Under the pieces are notes generated by a model. That model ran no database searches. It was not told the origin of the DNA and saw nothing but the letters and a program-made list of their open reading frames with translations. A stretch of DNA of 7,518 bases from Chrysiogenales bacterium (GTDB lineage Bacteria > Acidobacteriota > Aminicenantia > UBA2199). The stretch's first letter is position 1. The number at the start of each line of letters is the position of its first letter. Shown here piece by piece: positions 1-5,056 of the stretch. The DNA is taken from NCBI GenBank assembly GCA_004525465.1, contig SPCN01000103.1, positions 1 through 7,518 on the forward strand, written 5' to 3'. The position numbers were made by a program, and so were the translations under genes.

Positions 1-239
1 AAATCTTACTCGGTGCTTGACTTCTTGACTTTATCACTGGGAACAGTGTTATTCATAATCATGAAGGGGATCAGATTGACATTCGCGGGTTTTTCACACT
101 TTGAGCAATTTGGCGATAAAACCTCTACCGTCATTTTTCTACGTAATATGACGGCAAGCAGTACATTTTTCTAAAAATCAGGGTCTGATAAGTGTATTCA
201 TATGGAGACAATCAATAGAATAGGTTTGAATCGGATGCT
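1..239. other. Gene-poor 5' flank with no recognised gene
   Basis: I recognise no gene here. The + strand is open from the window edge to a TAA at 172-174, but the conceptual peptide resembles nothing I know. The - strand has a 42-codon ORF (134 down to 6) starting MTVEVLSPNCSKCEKPA, with a CxxC pair but no Shine-Dalgarno sequence before its ATG. Its opening faintly resembles small thioredoxin-like proteins, but the rest does not follow that fold, so I do not call it. The stretch looks more AT-rich than the operon. It holds small inverted repeats listed separately. I see no convincing cluster of DnaA boxes, no tRNA and no hicB partner for the adjacent hicA remnant. Confidence 0.5.
128..154. 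repeat. 7-bp perfect inverted repeat CCGTCAT / ATGACGG
   Basis: CCGTCAT (128-134) is the exact reverse complement of ATGACGG (148-154). The arms are separated by 13 nt that contain the palindrome TACGTA (140-145). It could be a hairpin or a dimeric regulator site. There is no T-tract directly after either arm, so it is not a typical terminator. An arm of this length can occur by chance in AT-rich spacer DNA. Confidence 0.4.
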
Positions 240-267
240 TTAAAGATTCAATAGGCGCTTGAATCGG
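226..267. repeat. Direct repeat TTGAATCGG with an internal inverted copy
   Basis: TTGAATCGG occurs at 226-234 and again at 259-267. Between them, GATTCAA (245-251) forms a 7-bp inverted repeat with TTGAATC (259-265) across a 7-nt loop. The unit spans the 3' end and stop codon of the hicA remnant on the - strand. Transcribed leftward, the hairpin is followed by TTTAAAG, so it could act as a weak terminator for that gene. It could also be a recombination scar or chance. Confidence 0.4.
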
Positions 268-470
268 TCAACGCTGATTTCGATTTCTCTTAGAATCTCA
301 CGGAGCAAAGGCCGGGAAATGACCCGCCCTTTGTGGAAAGGAATGGTCGTTGTACGGCCATCAGTATGTTTAGTAAATGCGTGGCTACCTTTTTGCCTGG
401 TCTTCTTAAAGCCAATTTATAAAAGAATTTTTTCCAGTTTTTCAGGAGTTGCTAGCGGCAGTTTTGTCAA
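240..470 (-). pseudogene. hicA: hicA-like mRNA interferase toxin, interrupted by an in-frame stop
   Basis: Read leftward from TTG at 470-468, the frame gives MTKLPLATPEKLEKILL, then TAA (419-417, codon 18), then IGFKKTRQKGSHAFTKHTD and onward through GRTTTIP, the middle of the domain, and RLLNL before the final stop at 242-240. HicA (YcfA family) proteins are small double-stranded-RNA-binding-like ribonucleases of toxin-antitoxin pairs. The RQKGSH motif with its catalytic histidine (H30) and the following GRTTTIP segment are family hallmarks, and 76 codons is the usual length. A GGAG (482-479) lies 8 nt before the TTG and supports this start. Reading resumes in the same frame after the TAA where Lys or Glu is usual, so a single base change would restore the gene. 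No start codon soon after the stop could rescue the rest. No HicB antitoxin is visible on either side. I infer a decayed toxin gene; a sequencing error is the alternative. Confidence 0.72.
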
Positions 471-478
471 ACCGCGAT

Positions 479-482
479 CTCC
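479..482 (-). promoter_or_regulatory. Shine-Dalgarno GGAG for the hicA remnant
   Basis: On the - strand, GGAG (482 down to 479) precedes the TTG at 470 by 8 nt, a good spacing. No ATG or GTG lies in frame between this TTG and the upstream stop TGA (515-513). The site therefore decides the otherwise uncertain TTG start. Confidence 0.5.
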
Positions 483-540
483 ACCTGCTGTACTCCCAAC
501 GCTTTTTGCGGTCAAATATGCTGCCCAAAAGCGCCCAGCC

Positions 541-569
541 TTGACAACAGGCGTTTTTTTTACTATAGT
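541..569 (+). promoter_or_regulatory. sigma70-type promoter for the rpmH operon
   Basis: A perfect -35 box TTGACA (541-546) is followed by a 17-bp spacer and TATAGT (564-569), which matches the -10 consensus at 5 of 6 positions. Initiation would fall near 576-578, giving a leader of roughly 27 nt before the GTG of rpmH. It is the strongest promoter-like match I see, and no comparable site is evident within the tightly packed downstream genes. The -10 sits inside a perfect 10-bp palindrome, TACTATAGTA (561-570), so the opposite strand carries the same hexamer. Confidence 0.75.
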
Positions 570-591
570 ATGTCTTAACTTCAAATTAGAA

Positions 592-599
592 AGAGGTGG
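592..599 (+). promoter_or_regulatory. Ribosome binding site of rpmH
   Basis: AGAGGTGG lies just before the start region and places GTG 604 about 5 nt after the GAGGTG core. This settles the start of L34: the frame is open far upstream (to 259), but only the segment from 604 encodes L34. The adjacent TTG at 601 would be too close to the ribosome binding site and would add one residue. Confidence 0.7.
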
Positions 600-603
600 T
601 TTG

Positions 604-738
604 GTGAAAAGAACGTATCAACCCAATAACTTAAAAAGAAAAAAGACTCATGGCTTCAGGGCGCGCATGGAGAGCAAAGGCGGCCAAAAAATCCTCAACA
701 ACAGAAGAAGAAAGGGAAGAAAGAAGCTGACCGTCTGA
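604..738 (+). CDS. rpmH: 50S ribosomal protein L34 (bL34)
   Basis: bL34 is a short, highly basic protein of the large ribosomal subunit that binds 23S rRNA. The 44-residue product opens MKRTYQPNNLKRKKTHGFR, contains RMESKGGQKIL, and ends in a run of Arg and Lys followed by LTV. This matches the family along its whole length and has the usual size of 44-47 residues. The start is GTG, chosen from the AGAGGTGG ribosome binding site and the family N-terminus. It is the first gene of the operon, about 27 nt downstream of the predicted transcription start, and rnpA follows after 3 nt. The frame also runs upstream to an ATG at 259, but that part is antisense to the hicA remnant and is not L34. Confidence 0.97.
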   Translation: MKRTYQPNNLKRKKTHGFRARMESKGGQKILNNRRRKGRKKLTV

Positions 739-741
739 TCC

Positions 742-1084
742 ATGACCTTCGCATTCAGGGAATTCCAGCGGATCAAAAAAGAAGCTGAATTCGTCCATTT
801 GCTTAAAAATGCCAAAAAAGTAAAAAATGATTTTTTTTTTGTACTTTTTGAAAAACAGCCGTCCGACCAGCAGGTTCGCCATTTCCGTTAACCGCAAGAT
901 CGGCAACTCGGTCGAGCGCAATTTTATTAAGAGAAAAATGAAAGAATGGTTCAGGTTGAACAGACATTTGCTTGCCGACCCTCATGACCTGTGGGTTTCC
1001 ATGAAAAACAAATTCGACCGCCGCAACGCGGGGCAGGTGGAAAATCTGTTCCTCGACGCATTGGTCAAGATCAATTACCGCTAA
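742..1084 (+). CDS. rnpA: Ribonuclease P protein component, frame broken at a T10 run
   Basis: RnpA is the protein subunit that helps the RNase P RNA bind and cleave 5' leaders of pre-tRNAs. ATG 742, 3 nt after rpmH, starts MTFAFREFQRIKKEAEFVHL, the expected N-terminus. This frame continues through a run of ten T (831-840) and then drifts into unrelated sequence ending at a TAA (889-891). The remainder of the family sequence is in the +1 frame after the run: SRFAISVNRKIGNSVERN, then FIKR and the C-terminal helix, ending at 1084. Removing one T gives a continuous 113-residue protein, the normal size, with the conserved RNxxKR motif (RNFIKR, residues 59-64; Phe replaces the usual second Arg of RNR). 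The internal ATG at 827 opens the second part (85 residues) but lacks the N-terminal half of the substrate groove. No clear Shine-Dalgarno precedes 742, so coupling to rpmH is likely. Either the assembly has an extra T or expression needs slippage. Confidence 0.88.
831..840 (+). repeat. Homopolymer run of ten T inside rnpA
   Basis: Ten consecutive T follow GATGA at 826-830 and sit exactly where the reading frame of rnpA changes. Nine T would keep the gene in one frame. Runs this long are common sites of length errors in some sequencing chemistries, and also of RNA polymerase slippage. Confidence 0.9.
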
Positions 1085-1085
1085 A

Positions 1086-1334
1086 ATGAAAAAGGCATTG
1101 CTTTTACTGATCAAAATATACAAAATGACGCTTTCGCCGCTGCTTGGACGCCACTGCCGCTTTTTGCCGACCTGTTCCACTTATACCTATGAGGCGGTGG
1201 AAAAGCACGGTGCTCTCCTGGGCGTGTTTCTAGGTCTCAAGAGGATTCTCAAGTGTCATCCTTTTCATGCCGGCGGGCATGATCCGGTTCCCGAATTATT
1301 AGAGGTGAAATCAAAATGGATACAAAAAAATTAA
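1086..1334 (+). CDS. yidD: Membrane protein insertion efficiency factor YidD
   Basis: YidD is a small membrane-associated protein that improves insertion of proteins by YidC. The 82-residue product has an amphipathic, hydrophobic N-terminus (ALLLLIKIYKMTLSPLLG, about residues 4-21). The family signature follows: CRFLPTCSTYTYEAVEKHG with both cysteines, then KRILKCHPFHAGGHDPVP near residues 52-69, including the third conserved cysteine and the GGxDPVP motif. Length is typical. The ATG is 1 nt after the rnpA stop, without a Shine-Dalgarno sequence, so translation is probably coupled. The last 19 nt overlap yidC in another frame, and the yidC ribosome binding site lies inside this gene. Position between rnpA and yidC is the standard one. 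Confidence 0.96.
   Translation: MKKALLLLIKIYKMTLSPLLGRHCRFLPTCSTYTYEAVEKHGALLGVFLGLKRILKCHPFHAGGHDPVPELLEVKSKWIQKN
1302..1307 (+). promoter_or_regulatory. Ribosome binding site of yidC inside yidD
   Basis: GAGGTG lies 8 nt before the ATG at 1316 and within the last codons of yidD. It supports the yidC start despite the 19-nt overlap. It suggests that YidC, the largest product, can also be initiated independently of coupling. Confidence 0.65.
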
Positions 1335-3088
1335 TTCTGGCCATCGTCCTTTCCGTGACGGTTCTGCTGGTCTACCAGTATTTTTTCATACCCAAGCCGG
1401 TGGTGCCTCGTCAGGTGCCCTTGAACACCGAGGCAGCGCAGCCGGAACAATCAGCAGCGGCCACTGAAACCGGGGTAACGGTGGCACCGGATATCGGCTC
1501 GATCCTGGGCCAGGAAAAACCGATCGTTCAGGAAAGTGAAGCGATCCTGCCGGCGGTGGAAAAGGACATGATGGCCGCTGACGAACAAACCGTCACCGTG
1601 GACACCGCTGATTTTACCGCCGTGTTCACCAACCGCGGCGCCGGCCTGACATCTTTCGTATTGAAAAAATACAAGGATGACTCCGGCAATGCCATGGACC
1701 TTGTATCGCGCAGCGCCAAGGAATCCAACTTTTACCCTTTCTACTTTTTTTCGGAAAAGGACGATTACTCAAAAATTCTGAACAAGGCCCTTTTCCAATA
1801 CCAGGGTGAAACTACGGTGCGTATCAACGGCCGCCAGCAGAAAGAACTTGTTTTTGAATTTGCCGACCTAGCCCAGAACCTGACGGCCACCAAAAAATTC
1901 GTCTTCAGCGGCGACAGTTATTTGATCCGTCTCGATTTCCAGGTCAGCCGCAACGGCCAGGTCATTGACGCCCTGCCTGTGGTTTTCGGACCCGACCTGG
2001 AAAACAACGACAGCGGCGACCGTTCCATGATGATGGACCTGCAGATCGCCGCCTACGCCAACGAAAAACTGGAAACCGTTGTCTTTGCCAAGCAGAAGAC
2101 CGTGCCCCAGGCCGGGAAGTCCTTTGAAACGATCGCCGGTGAAAAAGGCTCCGGTTTTTACTGGGCGGCCTATGAAACGACTTATTTCGCCGCTGTATTC
2201 AAGACCGACCCGCTTAAATCCAAACTTTCCTATCAGGTGATCAAGCAACCCCTGGCCAAGAACCAGGCCAAGCTGTATTCCTACATGATCGTCACCAACC
2301 CGACGGCGCTTTTCATCGGCCCCAAGGATGAAAAAATCCTGGCCGCGGTGGAGAAGGAATTTCCCGATCTGAACAAGATCATCGATTACGGCTGGTTCGG
2401 TGCCATCGCCAAGATCATGCTCAAAGGCATCGTTCTCATCCACGGCTTCCTTCCCAACTACGGCTGGGCCCTGATACTCTTCACCCTGTTCCTGAAGCTG
2501 ATCCTTTTTCCGCTGACCTATTCTTCCAGCGTCTCCATGGCCAAGATGCAGAGCCTGCAGCCCAAAATGAAGGCCATCAAGAAAAAATACAAAAACACCA
2601 AGGACATGGAACAACGCAAGCTGATGAACATGGAAATCATGGCCCTCTACAAGCAGGAAAAGGTCAATCCGGCCGGGGGCTGCCTGCCCATCCTGCTGCA
2701 GCTGCCGATCCTGTTCGGTTTTTTCCGTTTGCTCTCGGTTTCCATCAATGTCCGCCATGAGCCCTGGATCCTCTGGATTACCGATCTGTCAAAAAAAGAC
2801 CCGTATTACGTCCTGCCCATCCTGATGGGGGTGACTCAGTTCATCCAGCAGCGCATGACCCCTTCAAGTGGCGACGATATGCAGAAAAAACTGATGTACA
2901 TCATGCCGGTCGTCATGACCGTTATGTTCGCCTCCTTTCCCAGCGGCCTGAACCTGTACTGGTGCTTCTCGAACGTGCTGCAGATCGGCCAGCAGCACCT
3001 CATCAACGAGAAGATCCATAAAAAGAAAAAAGATGAGGAACACGAGATCAAAATACTGAAGAGGAAGAAAGGAGCCAAAGAAAAATGA
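1316..3088 (+). CDS. yidC: Membrane protein insertase YidC (Oxa1 family)
   Basis: YidC inserts and folds proteins in the inner membrane, alone or with SecYEG. The 590-residue product has an N-terminal transmembrane segment (about residues 5-24) and a Pro/Ala/Glu-rich linker. A large periplasmic beta domain follows (about 90-345, including TADFTAVFTNRGAGLTSF). The Oxa1 core (about 355-565) contains YGWALILFTLFLKLILFPLT, SMAKMQSLQPKMKAIKKKY, ALYKQEKVNPAGGCLPILLQ, DPYYVLPILMGVTQF and FPSGLNLYW. The cytoplasmic C1 region (about 408-447) is charged and helical, and the tail (566-590) is Lys-rich, suited to ribosome contact. The groove residue equivalent to E. coli Arg366 is Lys394 here, so the positive charge is kept. 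The periplasmic domain points to a diderm host. The stop overlaps the jag start as ATGA. Confidence 0.97.
   Translation: MDTKKLILAIVLSVTVLLVYQYFFIPKPVVPRQVPLNTEAAQPEQSAAATETGVTVAPDIGSILGQEKPIVQESEAILPAVEKDMMAADEQTVTVDTADFTAVFTNRGAGLTSFVLKKYKDDSGNAMDLVSRSAKESNFYPFYFFSEKDDYSKILNKALFQYQGETTVRINGRQQKELVFEFADLAQNLTATKKFVFSGDSYLIRLDFQVSRNGQVIDALPVVFGPDLENNDSGDRSMMMDLQIAAYANEKLETVVFAKQKTVPQAGKSFETIAGEKGSGFYWAAYETTYFAAVFKTDPLKSKLSYQVIKQPLAKNQAKLYSYMIVTNPTALFIGPKDEKILAAVEKEFPDLNKIIDYGWFGAIAKIMLKGIVLIHGFLPNYGWALILFTLFLKLILFPLTYSSSVSMAKMQSLQPKMKAIKKKYKNTKDMEQRKLMNMEIMALYKQEKVNPAGGCLPILLQLPILFGFFRLLSVSINVRHEPWILWITDLSKKDPYYVLPILMGVTQFIQQRMTPSSGDDMQKKLMYIMPVVMTVMFASFPSGLNLYWCFSNVLQIGQQHLINEKIHKKKKDEEHEIKILKRKKGAKEK
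3068..3074 (+). promoter_or_regulatory. Ribosome binding site of jag/khpB
   Basis: AAAGGAG lies 10 nt before the ATG at 3085, within the 3' end of yidC. It supports the ATGA-overlap start of jag. Confidence 0.6.
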
Positions 3089-3705
3089 GCGACAAAAAGG
3101 AATTCGTCGCCAATTCTCTGAAGGAGGCCATCCAGAAAGCGGCCGAAGATTTCGGCATTGAAGAGGATAAATTAAAGTACCGCATCATAACTGAAAAAAC
3201 AAAATATTTCGGGCACAAACAAAGAGAAATTTTTATCGAAGCCTGGAGTTCCGACGGCAGCGAGCAAAAGGGGCTGGAGGATTTTGTTAAATTGCTGATA
3301 GATGAAATGAAAATGGATCTGCAGTTTGAACTTGAAAGCAAGAGCGAATTTTTACGGGTCAATTTTTCCGGTGAAGACTACAAGCTGATGCTTTACCAGA
3401 ACGGCAACCTGCTTAATGCCGCCCAATACCTGCTTAATCGGCTTTTTGCCGACGATATCGGCAAGAAGATCTATTGCGAGTGCGAGAATTACCGCAAAAA
3501 AAAGGAAGCGGAACTGAGCAGCCAGGCCCACAGGTTCGCCCGACAGGTCAGGCGCAACGGCAAGGCCATCCAACTTCCCGAACTGAACCCTTTTGAACGG
3601 CGCATCATCCACATGACCATCAACAAATACATGGATCTGGAATCGAAAAGCGACGGCGACAATTTTTTGAAGGTCATCACTATCCGCAAAAAGCTGAATG
3701 GATGA
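3085..3705 (+). CDS. khpB: Jag/KhpB RNA-binding protein (Jag_N, KH, R3H)
   Basis: KhpB (Jag, EloR) is a cytoplasmic RNA-binding protein linked to cell elongation and envelope regulation in Gram-positive bacteria, and is regularly encoded after yidC. The 206 residues show a Jag_N domain (about 1-52; EFVANSLKEAIQKAAEDFGI), a type II KH domain (about 78-140) and a C-terminal R3H domain (about 145-203). In R3H, LNPFERRIIHMTI gives the R-x3-H pair Arg172/His176. In the KH domain, GEDYKLMLYQNGNLLNAAQY aligns without gaps to the usual pattern GEDxGLLIGKRGxTLDALQY, but the GKRG loop reads YQNG (104-107), so the first glycine and both basic residues are lost. The Jag_N glycine-rich motif is also weak (KTKYFGHKQREI, residues 38-49). 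RNA binding may thus rest on R3H. It overlaps yidC by 4 nt and mnmE by 8 nt. Confidence 0.92.
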   Translation: MSDKKEFVANSLKEAIQKAAEDFGIEEDKLKYRIITEKTKYFGHKQREIFIEAWSSDGSEQKGLEDFVKLLIDEMKMDLQFELESKSEFLRVNFSGEDYKLMLYQNGNLLNAAQYLLNRLFADDIGKKIYCECENYRKKKEAELSSQAHRFARQVRRNGKAIQLPELNPFERRIIHMTINKYMDLESKSDGDNFLKVITIRKKLNG

Positions 3706-5056
3706 TGATACGATCGTAGCCCTGGCCACGCCGCCGGGGCGGGCCGGCATTGCCCTGATCAGGATTTCCGGAAGCCAAAGCGAAAGCATTGTCAGAAAAA
3801 TCATCGGGCCGCTGCCGGCAGAATTGGAGGCCCGACGCAGTTACCACGGTTTCATTCATCACCAAGCCCTACGCATCGATGAATGCCTGGCAGTCATTTT
3901 CAAAGCTCCGCGTTCGTATAGCGGCGAGGATATGGCTGAAATTTCACTGCACTCAAACCTGTTCGTCGTCGAGGAGGTGATTGGACTGATATGCGCCTGC
4001 GGCGCCAGATCGGCCCTGCCCGGCGAATTCACCTTCCGTGCTTTTAAGAACGGCAAGCTGGACCTGCTGCAGGCTGAAGCGGTTAACGATCTGATCCTGG
4101 CCAATTCCCGGGCCGGGGCCCTCATGCAATTCAATAATTTGGAAGGCCGGCTTTCCAAAACCGTTGCTTCACTTCGTGCCGCCTTGGTTCAGGCGGCTAT
4201 CCAAATTGAAACCCGGATCGAATTCGCCGAGGACCAGCATATCGAAGCGACAGAAACCGCCGGCGATCTGGCTGCCGCGACTGTCGCGCTGGAAAAGATT
4301 CTGGGGCAAAGCCGTTTCAATGAGATTCTGAATCAAGGGCTGCATGTGGTCATCGCCGGCCGGGTCAATGTGGGAAAATCTTCTTTGTTCAATGCCCTGC
4401 TGCTGAAAGAGCGGTCGATCATTTCCGCGCTTCCGGGCACTACCCGTGATTATATACAGGAAAATCTGGTTCTGGACGGTTTTCCCTTCCATGTCACAGA
4501 CATGGCCGGCATCCGCTCCGGTTCAGGGGATGACATCGAGAAGCAGGGCATGGAGCTCAGCCTGGCCAAGATCGCCCAGGCTGATGCCGTGTTATTCATG
4601 GTCGACGCTTCGCTGCCGCTTGCTGAAACCGATATGCAGATTTATAAGTTGCTCGCTGCCAAAAAGCGGCTGCTGCTGGCCAATAAAAGCGATAAGGCGC
4701 TTGCCGATATCGTGAAAAGCGTCAAAGACGCGTTTCCCGAGGAAACCGTGCATCTGATATCGGCCAAGAACGGGGACAACCTCGATGTGGCAGTGAATTT
4801 CATGAAGAGCCTGCTGCGGCAGATGCCGGAAGCCTGCGGGCAGACCGTGGTGAATTTAAGGCAAAAGATGCTGCTGGAAAAACTTTTAAAAAGAATAAAG
4901 CGCATCGAGCAAATGCAGATCGAGGGACTGGAAGCGACCGAAGTGGTCGCCGAAGAGATCCGCCAGGGGCTTAGTCTCATCGGCGAATTGACCGGAACGA
5001 TCGTCCCTGGCGACATCCTCCAGGGCGTGTTCGCCAAATTCTGTATCGGCAAATGA
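3698..5056 (+). CDS. mnmE: tRNA uridine-5-carboxymethylaminomethyl modification GTPase MnmE
   Basis: MnmE is a dimeric, potassium-activated GTPase that works with MnmG to build the xm5 group on wobble U34 of certain tRNAs. The 452-residue product has the N-terminal tetrahydrofolate-binding domain (1-118; TIVALATPPGRAGIALIRISG, APRSYSGEDMAEISLH) and a helical domain interrupted by the G domain. G motifs seen: G1 GRVNVGKSSLFNALL (221-235), G2 GTTRD (247-251), G3 DMAG (268-271) and G4 NKSD (329-332). Asn224 is the expected K+ ligand, and Glu281 matches the catalytic glutamate of E. coli (Glu282). The C-terminus FCIGK keeps the functional cysteine (Cys449) of the C-[ILV]-G-K motif. G1 has Val for the usual Pro and G3 has Met for the usual Thr, both mild changes. 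Length is normal. The start overlaps jag by 8 nt without a clear Shine-Dalgarno, so coupling is likely. Confidence 0.97.
   Translation: MDDDTIVALATPPGRAGIALIRISGSQSESIVRKIIGPLPAELEARRSYHGFIHHQALRIDECLAVIFKAPRSYSGEDMAEISLHSNLFVVEEVIGLICACGARSALPGEFTFRAFKNGKLDLLQAEAVNDLILANSRAGALMQFNNLEGRLSKTVASLRAALVQAAIQIETRIEFAEDQHIEATETAGDLAAATVALEKILGQSRFNEILNQGLHVVIAGRVNVGKSSLFNALLLKERSIISALPGTTRDYIQENLVLDGFPFHVTDMAGIRSGSGDDIEKQGMELSLAKIAQADAVLFMVDASLPLAETDMQIYKLLAAKKRLLLANKSDKALADIVKSVKDAFPEETVHLISAKNGDNLDVAVNFMKSLLRQMPEACGQTVVNLRQKMLLEKLLKRIKRIEQMQIEGLEATEVVAEEIRQGLSLIGELTGTIVPGDILQGVFAKFCIGK

Noticed and set aside
6..134. 42-codon - strand ORF with CxxC, perhaps thioredoxin-like
   Set aside because: There is no ribosome binding site, the similarity stops after the first dozen residues, and the opposite strand is equally open, so coding is not supported.
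165..178. ATTTTT-CT-AAAAAT palindrome
   Set aside because: It is AT-only with a 2-nt centre, and is expected by chance in this AT-rich spacer.
538..561. Terminator-like GCCT / AGGC hairpin followed by eight T
   Set aside because: The stem has only 4 bp, no + strand gene lies upstream to terminate, and the same bases form a near-consensus promoter with correct spacing to rpmH.
259..603. Long 5' extension of the rpmH frame from an ATG at 259
   Set aside because: The extension would put about 115 unrelated residues before L34, is antisense to the hicA remnant, and ignores the AGAGGTGG ribosome binding site before GTG 604.
1868..2758. 296-codon ORF on the - strand within yidC
   Set aside because: It is the antisense shadow of strongly conserved YidC codons. 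The His, Gln and Gly-rich composition is typical of reverse reading, and it has no domain I recognise.
4358..4510. MnmE G1 Val for Pro and G3 Met for Thr as possible loss of GTPase function
   Set aside because: All catalytic and binding residues (GKS, Asn224, GTTRD, the Asp and Gly of DxxG, NKSD, Glu281) are present, so these are ordinary variations.
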